Notes under the pieces: generated by a model
Told to the model about the DNA's origin: nothing
Database searches by the model: none
The model's input: only the letters and a program-made list of their open reading frames with translations
In this document: one piece after another, positions 55,619 through 63,967 of the stretch
How the letters are laid out: each line of letters starts with the position of its first letter
Position numbering within the stretch: position 1 is the stretch's first letter
Position numbers and translations under genes: made by a program
Assembly: GCF_038049935.1 (NCBI RefSeq)
Contig: NZ_CP145886.1
Coordinates: 1,620,501 to 1,684,500 of the forward strand
Reading direction: 5' to 3'
DNA length: 64,000 bases
Source: Rossellomorea sp. y25
GTDB taxonomy: Bacteria > Bacillota > Bacilli > Bacillales > Bacillaceae_B

Positions 55619-57481
55619 ATGGAACAACATGCATCTGTTACATCACTTGTCATTGTTATTCTAGTAGCATTTTTAACTCCCATATTGCTACATCGATTTA
55701 AACTGAATTTTATCCCTGTTGTAATCGCTGAAATTATTATGGGTTTAATAATAGGTAAGAGCGGATTTAATATCGTTCACCAGGACATGTGGTTAGAAAC
55801 ACTGTCTACTTTAGGATTTATTTTTCTTATGTTTTTAAGCGGACTGGAAATTGATTTCACTGCTTTTTCAGGAGGGAAAAAGAAAAAAGAACGGTTACCT
55901 AATGGAAAAGAAGAACCGAATCGTCTTAAGGTAGCCACCATTATATTTATTGGGATTTTCTTTGTTTCACTTGGACTGTCTTATCTATTCGTCTTATTCG
56001 GACTTATTAATAATGCATTCTTAATGACCTTGATCATTTCAACGATTTCACTGGGAGTAGTCGTTCCTACTCTAAAAGAAGCACATATAATGAAATCGGC
56101 CATTGGTCAAATCATTTTGCTTGTAGCGGTTATTGCCGACCTTGTGACAATGATATTACTGGCTGTATTTGTGTCCCTTTACGGTGAAGGTCATGGAAAC
56201 ATGTGGCTTCTTCTGATCCTATTTGGTGTTGGGGTCCTCTTATATTTCCTGGCGAAGAGATTAAAGAACAACTCCTTCATCAAGAGTTTATCAACAGGAA
56301 CCGTTCAAATCGGTACACGTGCCGTTTTTACATTAATCATCTTATTGGTTGCAGTGTCTGAGACGGTTGGAGCCGAAAACATTCTGGGAGCTTTCCTTGC
56401 CGGTGTACTTGTATCATTATTAGCACCGAATCAGGAAATGGTCCATAAGCTTGATTCCTTTGGATATGGATTCCTGATCCCCATATTCTTCGTGATGGTC
56501 GGGGTTGAGTTGGATCTTGGATCGCTGCTCAGCGATAAAAAGATGCTGCTGTTAATTCCATTACTGCTTCTTGCATTCCTGGTTTCGAAAGTCATTCCTG
56601 TTTACTTGCTGAAGTACTGGTATGATACGAAAACAACGATTGCTTCAGCATTCTTATTAACATCGACACTGTCACTCGTTATTGCTGCTGCGAAAATCGC
56701 GGAGAGAATAGAAATTATCACACCACAAATGAGTGGTACGCTCATTTTAGTAGCGGTGATTACATGTATTATTACACCTATATTCTTTAAGAAGCTCTTC
56801 CCAAGGGAAAGTGCAAAAGAGAAAAAGCTTAAGATTACATTCTTGGGAGCGAATCAGCTTACAATGCCGGTTTCCAGGGAACTTCATTCCTCCCTTTATG
56901 AGCCGGTCTTATATCATACAAAACAAGATAAGTCTGATCGTAATATCGCCGATTCTTTATTTACCATCAACGAAATCGATAATTACGAAATAGACACGCT
57001 TGAAGAGAACAACATCTTTGACTCTGATATCATAGTGATTTCAACAGGTGATGAAGAAATAAATGCAACACTTGCCGTCACTGCTAAGGAATATGGTGTC
57101 AATCGTGTCATTGTAAGGGTTGAGAGTCCAGACTTACATGAGACTCTGCGTGAACAGGACATTGAAGTATATTCCGTGTTTCTGTCAACGAAAGCCTTAT
57201 TACGTGCGCTGATCGAGTCACCTTCTGTGATGAATATCCTTACTAACCAAGAAACATCCCTATATGAAATCCGGATGTTAAACAGTCAGTTCGAAGGTAT
57301 GACACTCAGGAAATTTCCATTCACGGGAGACGTTATCTTTGTTCGGATCTTTAGAGGGAAAGACTCCATTGTTCCTCACGGAGATACAGAACTGCACATG
57401 AACGACCGCTTGATTGTGACCGGTTCTAAAGAATATGTAGATGAACTTAAACGCGAGCTTGAATTCTGTGAGTATTGCTAA
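55619..57481 (+). CDS. yjbQ: CPA2-family monovalent cation/proton antiporter (YjbQ-like)
   Basis: 620 residues. About 12 membrane helices (1-385), then a TrkA-N NAD-binding domain (about 400-520) and a TrkA-C domain at the end. KefB/YjbQ type, Na+ or K+/H+ exchange. 22 bp after mgtE, so probably co-transcribed. The final CEYC pair of cysteines is unusual. Confidence 0.88.
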   Translation: MEQHASVTSLVIVILVAFLTPILLHRFKLNFIPVVIAEIIMGLIIGKSGFNIVHQDMWLETLSTLGFIFLMFLSGLEIDFTAFSGGKKKKERLPNGKEEPNRLKVATIIFIGIFFVSLGLSYLFVLFGLINNAFLMTLIISTISLGVVVPTLKEAHIMKSAIGQIILLVAVIADLVTMILLAVFVSLYGEGHGNMWLLLILFGVGVLLYFLAKRLKNNSFIKSLSTGTVQIGTRAVFTLIILLVAVSETVGAENILGAFLAGVLVSLLAPNQEMVHKLDSFGYGFLIPIFFVMVGVELDLGSLLSDKKMLLLIPLLLLAFLVSKVIPVYLLKYWYDTKTTIASAFLLTSTLSLVIAAAKIAERIEIITPQMSGTLILVAVITCIITPIFFKKLFPRESAKEKKLKITFLGANQLTMPVSRELHSSLYEPVLYHTKQDKSDRNIADSLFTINEIDNYEIDTLEENNIFDSDIIVISTGDEEINATLAVTAKEYGVNRVIVRVESPDLHETLREQDIEVYSVFLSTKALLRALIESPSVMNILTNQETSLYEIRMLNSQFEGMTLRKFPFTGDVIFVRIFRGKDSIVPHGDTELHMNDRLIVTGSKEYVDELKRELEFCEYC

Positions 57482-57490
57482 GAAATAACC

Positions 57491-57528
57491 AACTTCCCAA
57501 GAATTTTTTCTTGGGAAGTTTTATTTTT
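57491..57528 (+). terminator. terminator of mgtE-yjbQ
   Basis: Stem AACTTCCCAAGAA / TTCTTGGGAAGTT with a T-rich tail. Confidence 0.9.
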
Positions 57529-57540
57529 TAGAGGAGTTTA

Positions 57541-57570
57541 CTCTCTTACCACTAATATCTAATAAGAGAG
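57541..57570. repeat. inverted repeat operator upstream of DinB gene
   Basis: Perfect CTCTCTTA (57541-57548) / TAAGAGAG (57563-57570) with 14-bp spacing, directly upstream of a TATACT box at 57572-57577. Looks like a repressor operator; no regulator gene is nearby. Confidence 0.45.
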
Positions 57571-57593
57571 ATATACTAAATGGAGGTAAGTAT

Positions 57594-58079
57594 ATGTGGG
57601 AAACAAAAGTAATTGAAATCAGGGAAAAGGTGAAAGGGAGTTTCATGGATGTACCTGTAGAGAAGTTGAACGAACAGCCTTCGCCAGAGGAATGGAGCAT
57701 AGCTCAAATTGTTCTCCATCTGGCTGGAGCTGAAAAAAGATTTTTAACATTGGCTCTCGATTCAGCGGAGAGTCAATCAGGATCAAGTGAAAATCGAGCT
57801 GACTTATCCGTGTTTGATGATCCATCTAAAAAATTGAAGGCACCAATCGAACCAACTTCTGAGCCTCAAAAAAAAGAAGCATTGATTTTAGCCTTAGATG
57901 AATCCCGGTCACTCACTACACGCTTCCTGGAGTTATACACGAAAGAGGGCTTGAAAAGTCGATCCATGAATCATCATCGATTTGGAAATATGCCCATATG
58001 GCAAGTGTTAGAGCTTCTCGGTAAACATGAACAGAGGCATTTAGTTCAAATCGAAGAAGTTAAAAGGCGAATCCTGTAG
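57594..58079 (+). CDS. DinB-family putative metal-dependent protein
   Basis: 161 residues, four-helix bundle type. His42, His145 and His149 (LHLAG, KHEQRH) form the DinB three-His metal site, and SPEEWSIAQIVLHLAGAE is typical of the family. Some relatives are bacillithiol S-transferases, others are thiol-dependent hydrolases; the substrate is unknown here. Single gene between yjbQ and fabI, not in this place in B. subtilis to my knowledge. Confidence 0.82.
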   Translation: MWETKVIEIREKVKGSFMDVPVEKLNEQPSPEEWSIAQIVLHLAGAEKRFLTLALDSAESQSGSSENRADLSVFDDPSKKLKAPIEPTSEPQKKEALILALDESRSLTTRFLELYTKEGLKSRSMNHHRFGNMPIWQVLELLGKHEQRHLVQIEEVKRRIL

Positions 58080-58115
58080 GAATTCTTCTTTTCTTTTGTG
58101 ATGGATTACTGTAGA

Positions 58116-58134
58116 ATTAGTAGTAGGTACTAAT
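58116..58134. promoter_or_regulatory. FapR operator of fabI
   Basis: Perfect palindrome ATTAGTA-GTAGG-TACTAAT (58116-58134), the core of the FapR site, overlapping a TAGAAT -10 box (58112-58117), 27 bp before the fabI start. Malonyl-CoA would release FapR. Confidence 0.82.
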
Positions 58135-58160
58135 AACATGTATAAATTAGGAGGATTATA

Positions 58161-58937
58161 ATGACTCTTTCATTAAAAGGTAAAACATATGTCGTTATGG
58201 GAGTTGCAAATAAACGCAGTATAGCATGGGGAATTGCCCGATCATTACATCAATCCGGTGCACGGTTGATTTTTACATATGCAGGGGAGCGTTTTGAAAA
58301 AGGAGTTAGAGATCTCGCCGGGACATTAGAAGGCGGCGAAGATTCACTTGTTCTGCCTTGTGATGTAACAAGTGATGAAGACATTGAAAAATGCTTTGCA
58401 ACCATCAAAGAAGAAGTCGGCGTGATCCACGGACTGGCTCATTGTATTGCATTTGCCAATAAAGAAGAGCTGGCTGGAGATTATATGAACACAACAAGAG
58501 ACGGTTTCCTTCTGGCTCACAACATCAGCTCTTATTCATTGACTGCGGTTGCTAAAGTGGCAAAGGATCTTATGACTGAGGGTGGAAGTATCGTTTCCAT
58601 GACGTACCTTGGCGGGGAGAGAGTGATGCAAAACTACAACGTGATGGGTGTAGCGAAAGCATCTCTTGAAGCAAGTGTGAAGTATCTTGCCAGTGATCTT
58701 GGTAAGCATGGTATTCGAGTGAATGCCATTTCTGCAGGACCAATCCGTACCTTATCTGCTAAAGGTGTAGGTGACTTCAACAGCATCCTGAAAGAAATCG
58801 AAGAACGTGCTCCACTTCGCCGCAATACCACACAAGAAGAAGTCGGTGATACGGCTGTATTCCTTTTTAGTGATTATTCAAGAGGCATCACAGGTGAGAA
58901 CCTGCATGTAGACTCCGGTTATCATGTATTAGGCTAA
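58161..58937 (+). CDS. fabI: enoyl-ACP reductase
   Basis: 258 residues. NADH-binding GVANKRSIAWG, Tyr149 and Tyr159 with Lys166 (YxxxxxxK) as the catalytic set. Reduces enoyl-ACP in the last step of each fatty acid elongation round; triclosan target. Equivalent to B. subtilis fabI (yjbW). Expected to be FapR-controlled with fabHF. Confidence 0.95.
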   Translation: MTLSLKGKTYVVMGVANKRSIAWGIARSLHQSGARLIFTYAGERFEKGVRDLAGTLEGGEDSLVLPCDVTSDEDIEKCFATIKEEVGVIHGLAHCIAFANKEELAGDYMNTTRDGFLLAHNISSYSLTAVAKVAKDLMTEGGSIVSMTYLGGERVMQNYNVMGVAKASLEASVKYLASDLGKHGIRVNAISAGPIRTLSAKGVGDFNSILKEIEERAPLRRNTTQEEVGDTAVFLFSDYSRGITGENLHVDSGYHVLG

Positions 58938-58949
58938 AAATAAAAATGA

Positions 58950-58992
58950 CAGAACCCAGGTTGCAGAACTTTCTTGTAGCCTGGGTTCTTTT
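58950..58992 (+). terminator. terminator of fabI
   Basis: Stem AGAACCCAGG / CCTGGGTTCT with T run. Confidence 0.85.
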
Positions 58993-59030
58993 TGTTATGT
59001 TTTGATAGTATTTTCAAGAATCTAAGAAGA

Positions 59031-59058
59031 AACTCATAGGCGCATCCTGCATACATAT
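59031..59058 (+). promoter_or_regulatory. sigma-K-like promoter of cotO
   Basis: AAC (59031-59033), 16 bp, CATACATAT (59050-59058), close to the sigma-K pattern AC-N16-CATANNNTA except at the last two bases. It precedes a coat gene, where mother-cell control is expected. Confidence 0.4.
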
Positions 59059-59085
59059 AAATGTAGAATGAATGGAGGGATAGGA

Positions 59086-59640
59086 TTGAATAGACAGAAA
59101 AAGCCACTATTATATATACATCAGCCCAGGTTAAATGATGTGAACAGCAGCAGCATGCAAGAAGTATATAGAGGATCATCGTCAAGAAACGTTCAACCTA
59201 AACAAGTAGAAAGAAATGTCCGGCCCGTTGAAAGGAAAAGCACTGAGTTATTTGAAGCTGCCCCTTTAGGGAAGTTAAAACAGCCTGAATATCACACTAT
59301 TGTAAAAAGAGAAACTGAACCCATAAAAAAAGAGTCACCTAAGAGTGAAGAACCAAAAACCATTCACAGTGAATTAGGGCAAGAGCTTTCACATGACAGT
59401 TACTTTAAACCACTTACTCCTTTTAAGGACCTGGATCTGGATGGGAAAATAGAATATATGCAGCAGAGCATAATGGGGAGAGCCCCATTTCCATGTGCGT
59501 TTCAAACAGAAGAAGGGGTGTATCGTGGTGTATTAACCAGTGCAGATAGCGCATCCATTGATATAAAAACGTTTCAAGGTGAAGAAATCACTTTGAAAAG
59601 AAATTCTATAAAGGCGATTAAAATCATAGGTTTGAAATGA
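59086..59640 (+). CDS. cotO: spore coat protein CotO-like
   Basis: 184 residues from TTG 59086 (GGAGGG 6 bp upstream). The N-terminal half is disordered and rich in Lys, Pro and Glu; the C-terminal ~65 residues carry the CotO-type domain (KIEYMQQSIMGRAPFPCAF, RGVLTSADSASIDIKTFQG). In B. subtilis CotO (yjbX) helps assemble the outer coat and lies in the same place next to cotZ. Confidence 0.75.
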   Translation: MNRQKKPLLYIHQPRLNDVNSSSMQEVYRGSSSRNVQPKQVERNVRPVERKSTELFEAAPLGKLKQPEYHTIVKRETEPIKKESPKSEEPKTIHSELGQELSHDSYFKPLTPFKDLDLDGKIEYMQQSIMGRAPFPCAFQTEEGVYRGVLTSADSASIDIKTFQGEEITLKRNSIKAIKIIGLK

Positions 59641-59645
59641 AAGAA

Positions 59646-59675
59646 GCCAGCCGGAATATCCGACTGGCTTTTTAT
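59646..59675. terminator. bidirectional terminator between cotO and cotZ
   Basis: Stem AGCCAGCCGGA / TCCGACTGGCT with T5. Confidence 0.82.
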
Positions 59676-59687
59676 TCTCGTTACTGC

Positions 59688-60173
59688 TTAGTCACAAACG
59701 CCTTCTACTCTAACATCATCGATACATTGGATAGCACAGAAGCAATCCAGATCAACTGTAATACAATCTCCAGTCAATTCGTAGACGAAGTTATTGTTTA
59801 ACCCCATTAATTCGTCTTCTGATTCTACGTCTGCACCTGTAACGTGAACTTTCTTCAATACTTGAAGTGTTGCACAGCAGTCGTCAAATACGTTCTTCAC
59901 ACGGAAGTAAGGTGTTTTCCAGCAATAATGTTTAGGGTGTACCTTAAATAGGTCTCCTTTTTTATTATAGAGTTTGAAAACACGAGTATTTGGTGCATTT
60001 CCAACTGGACTTACTAAAGATCCTAATGGCTCAAGAAAACAATCATTTTTACAATCAAAACAGTCTTGATCTGCTGCATCTTGAACATCTTTAATAGCAC
60101 GAACAGCAAGGCATACACAACCGCGGTCTCTTGCACCTGCAATGTCATCTTTTCTGTAATTTCCGCAACCCAT
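59688..60173 (-). CDS. cotZ: spore coat crust protein CotZ/CotY-like
   Basis: 161 residues with 16 cysteines, including CFDCKNDC, DCCATLQ, GDCITVDLDCFCAIQC. Family of CotY/CotZ/ExsY, which form disulfide-linked hexameric arrays on the spore surface. Starts behind AAGGAGG. Only one copy here, whereas B. subtilis has cotY and cotZ adjacent. Confidence 0.92.
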   Translation of the reverse strand: MGCGNYRKDDIAGARDRGCVCLAVRAIKDVQDAADQDCFDCKNDCFLEPLGSLVSPVGNAPNTRVFKLYNKKGDLFKVHPKHYCWKTPYFRVKNVFDDCCATLQVLKKVHVTGADVESEDELMGLNNNFVYELTGDCITVDLDCFCAIQCIDDVRVEGVCD

Positions 60174-60210
60174 AAGAATTTTCCTCCTTAAATAATTTTC
60201 ACTACATTAA

Positions 60211-60238
60211 TAACATATTGTAGAAGAGGAATTTGGGT
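60211..60238 (-). promoter_or_regulatory. sigma-K-like promoter of cotZ
   Basis: Minus strand ACC (60238-60236), 16 bp, AATATGTTA (60219-60211) against CATANNNTA; one mismatch in the -10. Confidence 0.45.
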
Positions 60239-60301
60239 AACGGACAAATGCCCCTTTTGACTAAATTGGGCTGGATATTAGTTTAAAAAAGGAGTGGAAG
60301 T

Positions 60302-60652
60302 ATGGGAATACTTGACATCATTATCTTGGGGCTTGCTGTGTTTAGAATGACTCACCTCATCGTTTTTGACAAAATAACTGAATTTTTGAGATCTCCATTT
60401 TTCGATGAAGTACCCGAAATGTCAAAAGATGGGGTGGAAGAAATTTTCCTTTTACCCAAAAAGGGTGGAGTAAAAGGGTTTGTAGGGGAACTAATATCGT
60501 GTTATTGGTGTACAGGTATGTGGGTTGCTGTAATTCTATATGTAGGAAATATTTTCATTCCTGTGTTTTTTAACCCGTTTATAACAGTATTGGCAGTTGC
60601 TGGTGTTGCTTCCATAATAGAGGCGGCTGTCCAAAGTTGGATAAGGGAATAA
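60302..60652 (+). CDS. yjcA: YjcA-like sporulation membrane protein (DUF1360)
   Basis: 116 residues with about two membrane helices near the C-terminal half and the DUF1360 motif ISCYWCTGMW (Cys-x2-Cys). Starts behind AAAGGAG. In B. subtilis yjcA, the DUF1360 gene, lies close to cotZ as here. Function in the spore unknown. Confidence 0.85.
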   Translation: MGILDIIILGLAVFRMTHLIVFDKITEFLRSPFFDEVPEMSKDGVEEIFLLPKKGGVKGFVGELISCYWCTGMWVAVILYVGNIFIPVFFNPFITVLAVAGVASIIEAAVQSWIRE

Positions 60653-60668
60653 ATAATTAGGTAATTAG

Positions 60669-60700
60669 TGGAAACAAGCTTACCCTATTTCACATACAAT
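60669..60700 (+). promoter_or_regulatory. possible sporulation promoter before the 30-aa gene
   Basis: CATACAAT (60693-60700) resembles sporulation -10 boxes; AACA lies 16 bp upstream (sigma-K-like) and TGGAAA 18 bp upstream (weak sigma-G-like). The sigma factor cannot be decided. Confidence 0.3.
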
Positions 60701-60732
60701 GAATGTAAGGGGGATGGTAAAGGAGGTCGATT

Positions 60733-60825
60733 ATGATGAAGAATACTTCTGTAAATACCAAGAAACCAACCAACACTCCCATTAAGAAAAAAGGATGCGG
60801 TTGTGGAAAAGCGAAGAAAAGATAA
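60733..60825 (+). CDS. tiny Lys/Gly-Cys peptide (30 aa)
   Basis: 30 residues, MMKNTSVNTKKPTNTPIKK followed by KGCGCGKAKKR. Starts at ATG 60733 or 60736 behind AGGAGG and is followed by its own terminator. Too short for family assignment, but the Gly-Cys-Gly-Cys tail, sporulation-like -10 box and coat/spoVA neighbours suggest a spore component. Function unknown. Confidence 0.6.
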   Translation: MMKNTSVNTKKPTNTPIKKKGCGCGKAKKR

Positions 60826-60827
60826 AG

Positions 60828-60858
60828 CTGCTCATATTGGGCAGTCTTTTTTTTTTTC
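60828..60858 (+). terminator. terminator of the 30-aa gene
   Basis: Stem CTGCTC / GGGCAG followed by a T12 run. Confidence 0.8.
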
Positions 60859-60917
60859 ATAAAATCTGACTTTAAGAAAAAAATAAAAGGTGAGTACAAA
60901 CAAAAGAGGGATATGTC

Positions 60918-61385
60918 ATGAACAAAAAACGAATCATCGTTCCAATTACTTTACTGGTCTTAATAGGATGCGCCAATAAGGAAGATGGAAACGATAGCAA
61001 GATTGCGCTTATGAAGAAAACCGATCCACCACCCATTGAATTAGTGGATAATCCTGAAACAGATAGCTACGGTCACGCCATAAAGCGAGAAATATCGAAA
61101 ATGAAAGAGCTTTATGACGTAGCGGTTATTCAAGGAAAAGAAGAAACGCTCGTTGTATATAAGGTAAAGCACTTACAAAGATTCCATATGAAGAAAATCG
61201 AAAAAAAGATGGATCAATATCTAGAAGATAAGTACTCAGGTGAAGACTTTATTTTATCCAGTGATTACAAGATATTCCTTGAAACGATCCGCCTAAAGGA
61301 AAAACTAAAGAGAGGTTCAATTTCAAAGAAGGATGCGGAAAAAAAGTTTCAGGAGATTGTAAAGCTTCAAAAGGAAAAGACGTAG
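60918..61385 (+). CDS. YhcN/YlaJ-family sporulation lipoprotein
   Basis: 155 residues. Lipobox VLIGC with Cys18; the rest is charged and helical, ending KFQEIVKLQKEKT. YhcN/YlaJ lipoproteins are found in the spore inner membrane and accompany spoVA2 operons. Directly upstream of spoVAC (12 bp), so part of the cluster. No clear sigma-G promoter was found in the 60 bp before it. Confidence 0.75.
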   Translation: MNKKRIIVPITLLVLIGCANKEDGNDSKIALMKKTDPPPIELVDNPETDSYGHAIKREISKMKELYDVAVIQGKEETLVVYKVKHLQRFHMKKIEKKMDQYLEDKYSGEDFILSSDYKIFLETIRLKEKLKRGSISKKDAEKKFQEIVKLQKEKT

Positions 61386-61397
61386 GAGGAATGTTTT

Positions 61398-61868
61398 GTG
61401 GGGAAAGTACCAAAAACACCCGAACAGAAAAAGTATGAGCAATTAGAAAAAAAATATGAAACAAAGCGCCCCCTCCTGAAAAATATCATCAAGGCATTCT
61501 TTGTTGGGGGCTTCATCTGTTTAATTGGGCAGGCCATTACGTATATGTACATTTATTTCTTCAACTTTACTGAGCAGACGGCAGGAAATCCAACCGTTGC
61601 AACGATGGTATTCATAGCGATGCTACTGACCGGATTTGGAGTCTATGATCATATTGGCCAATTTGCCGGAGCTGGTAGTGCGGTTCCGGTAACAGGGTTC
61701 GGAAATTCTGTTATTGCAGCAGCCATTGAACATAAAACGGAAGGATATGTTTTAGGGGTAGGCGGTAACCTATTTAAATTGGCGGGTTCTGTTATTGTTT
61801 TCGGAGTATTTTCTGCTTTTGTCGTTGCATTAATCAAGACGATCTTAATTCAATTGGGGGTGATTTAA
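61398..61868 (+). CDS. spoVAC: stage V sporulation protein AC
   Basis: 156 residues from a GTG start behind TAGGAGGAA. N-terminal charged arm, then about four membrane helices with GFICLIGQAITYMY and the SpoVAC/AE motif GAGSAVPVTGFGNSV. Forms the channel for dipicolinic acid across the spore inner membrane. Overlaps spoVAD by one base (TAATG). Confidence 0.9.
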   Translation: MGKVPKTPEQKKYEQLEKKYETKRPLLKNIIKAFFVGGFICLIGQAITYMYIYFFNFTEQTAGNPTVATMVFIAMLLTGFGVYDHIGQFAGAGSAVPVTGFGNSVIAAAIEHKTEGYVLGVGGNLFKLAGSVIVFGVFSAFVVALIKTILIQLGVI

Positions 61869-62884
61869 TGCTTCAAGGTTCAAGGTCATGGGTATTTCCT
61901 TCACATCCTGTCATCCTGTCTACCGGTGTCGTTGGCGGCCCCTTTGAAAAGAAAGGGAACTTAGCTGCCGACTTCGATCAGTTTTATGATGACCTCTGGA
62001 TGGGCCAGAATACGTATGAAAAAGCCAATCGAACACTCATTGAAGATGCCGTTCAAATAGCCCTGGAAAAACAGTCTCTCCAAAAAAGCGATGTACAGTT
62101 TTTCTTAACGGGGGATCTTATTAATCAAATTACCCCATCAAGTTTTGCTGCCAGAACCAACGGAATCCCTTACTTCGGTTTATTCGGAGCATGCTCAACG
62201 TCCATGGAGGGTTTGGCATTATCTGCATTCCTGGTTAACTATCATGGTGCTCATCATATTGTGACTGGGGCATCAAGCCACAATTCCGCAACAGAGAAAC
62301 AGTTCCGCTACCCGACTGAATATGGAGGTCAAAAGCCTCCGACTGCACAGTGGACAGTAACAGGTGCGGGGTATGCGGTAATCGGAGAAGGAGCATCAGT
62401 CACGACCCCTGCACCGAGAGTTACATCTGCAACCATCGGCAAGGTGATGGATATGGGATTGAAAGATCCCTTTAATATGGGAGGTGCCATGGCACCAGCT
62501 GCAGTGGATACGATTGCGGGGCACTTTCAAGATCTGGACAGAGATCCTTCATACTACGACCTGATCATCACGGGAGATCTCGCCAAAATCGGTCGGAAGA
62601 CGGCTATTGAACTGTTAAGGGAAAAGGGATATAACTTTTCAGAACATCAGTTTCAAGATTGTGGAATGCTGATATATGGAAATGATCAGCCAGTCCAATC
62701 TGGAGCCAGTGGCCCAGGGTGTTCAGCTACAGTCCTTTATGGACACCTATTAAATGAAATGAAAAAAGGAACATATAAACGCATTTTAGTTATTGCGACG
62801 GGAGCTTTGTTATCACCTCTGACATTTCAACAAGGGGAAACGATCCCCTGTATTGCTCATGCGGTTTCCATCGAATATATGTAA
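61868..62884 (+). CDS. spoVAD: stage V sporulation protein AD
   Basis: 338 residues, thiolase-like fold (LFGACSTSMEGLALSAFLV, SHNSATEKQFRYPTEYG, NMGGAMAPAAVDT). SpoVAD binds dipicolinic acid on the forespore side and is needed for its uptake. Coupled by overlap to spoVAC; followed 18 bp later by spoVAEb. Confidence 0.93.
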   Translation: MLQGSRSWVFPSHPVILSTGVVGGPFEKKGNLAADFDQFYDDLWMGQNTYEKANRTLIEDAVQIALEKQSLQKSDVQFFLTGDLINQITPSSFAARTNGIPYFGLFGACSTSMEGLALSAFLVNYHGAHHIVTGASSHNSATEKQFRYPTEYGGQKPPTAQWTVTGAGYAVIGEGASVTTPAPRVTSATIGKVMDMGLKDPFNMGGAMAPAAVDTIAGHFQDLDRDPSYYDLIITGDLAKIGRKTAIELLREKGYNFSEHQFQDCGMLIYGNDQPVQSGASGPGCSATVLYGHLLNEMKKGTYKRILVIATGALLSPLTFQQGETIPCIAHAVSIEYM

Positions 62885-62902
62885 AGGAAAGGAGGAAGCG
62901 AA

Positions 62903-63259
62903 GTGTTAGCAATGTTTTTTTGGGCCTTTACAATAGGCGGGATCATTTGTGTGATTGGTCAATTGCTGTTTGATGTTGCTAAATTAACCCCAGCCCATAC
63001 ACTCAGCTTACTGGTTGTGGCAGGAGCGGTTTTTTCAGGTTTTGGGTTATATGAGCCTCTCATAGATTTTGCCGGAGCAGGGGCGACAATCCCAATAACG
63101 AGCTTTGGTAACGCACTGGTCAATGGTGCTATGCAGGAATCACAGGAACATGGGATAGTGGGAGTCCTTACAGGCATGTTTGAAGTGACAAGCTCCGGGA
63201 TCTCCTCCGCAATCATATTTGGTTTCATTGGAGCTCTCCTTTTTAAGCCAAAAGGATAA
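62903..63259 (+). CDS. spoVAE: stage V sporulation protein AE (AEb)
   Basis: 118 residues from a GTG start behind AGGAGG. Four membrane helices and the motif GAGATIPITSFGNALVNGAM, shared with SpoVAC. The short, AEb-type form, without the AEa companion. Works with SpoVAC and SpoVAD. Confidence 0.9.
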   Translation: MLAMFFWAFTIGGIICVIGQLLFDVAKLTPAHTLSLLVVAGAVFSGFGLYEPLIDFAGAGATIPITSFGNALVNGAMQESQEHGIVGVLTGMFEVTSSGISSAIIFGFIGALLFKPKG

Positions 63260-63274
63260 TAGAGGTGAAGATTG

Positions 63275-63967
63275 ATGCCTGAGTACTTAGAGGTGGCATT
63301 ACGCAGTATATTCATTTTACTTTCCCTATTCGCCATTACAAAATTATTAGGGAAAAAACAGCTTTCTAAACTCTCCTTTTTTGAGTACATTACAGGAATC
63401 ACGGTTGGAAGCATTGCAGGGACTCTCTCGATGGATCTGGGCCTGCCATTAAGTGAAGGCCTTATGAGCATCCTCTTATGGTTTACGTTCCCACTCCTGT
63501 TCTCCTATTTGTCACTTAAAAGCATTAGGTTTAGACGATTTGCTGAAGGAAAACCAACCGTATTTATAAAAGATGGAAATATCGATGAGAAGGCTTTAAA
63601 GAAAGAACAGTATTCCGTTGACGAACTGTTGGAACAATTAAGAAAAAAAGATGTTTTCCGTGCTGCAGATGTCGAGTTCGCTTCACTGGACACCAATGGT
63701 GATCTAAGTGTTTTGCTCAAAAAAGAAAAGAGGCCACTTGTTCGAGAAGATATATATAAAATCTCACAAAAAACCACTCCTCCACAGGCTGTCATTTCAG
63801 ACGGGAAAATAGATGAAGCGGCTCTACAAGAAGTCGGGTTTCCCCTGCCCTGGTTACAAAAAGAACTAACCAAAAGACAATTACAGGTTGAATCCATTTT
63901 CCTTGCCCAGCTGGACCGTGAAGGAAATCTGACCTTCGACCTGTACAATTGGACAAACACACAATAA
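63275..63967 (+). CDS. DUF421 (YetF/YcaP-like) membrane protein
   Basis: 230 residues from ATG 63275 (GAGGTG 7 bp upstream). Three N-terminal membrane helices (about 5-90) with KLLGKKQLSKLSFFEYITGI, then a soluble domain with RAADVEFASLDTNGDLSVLLKKEKRP. Together with spoVAC-AD-AEb and a YhcN lipoprotein this is the gene set of spoVA2-type operons. Stop at 63967; the last 33 bases of the window show nothing. Confidence 0.85.
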   Translation: MPEYLEVALRSIFILLSLFAITKLLGKKQLSKLSFFEYITGITVGSIAGTLSMDLGLPLSEGLMSILLWFTFPLLFSYLSLKSIRFRRFAEGKPTVFIKDGNIDEKALKKEQYSVDELLEQLRKKDVFRAADVEFASLDTNGDLSVLLKKEKRPLVREDIYKISQKTTPPQAVISDGKIDEAALQEVGFPLPWLQKELTKRQLQVESIFLAQLDREGNLTFDLYNWTNTQ

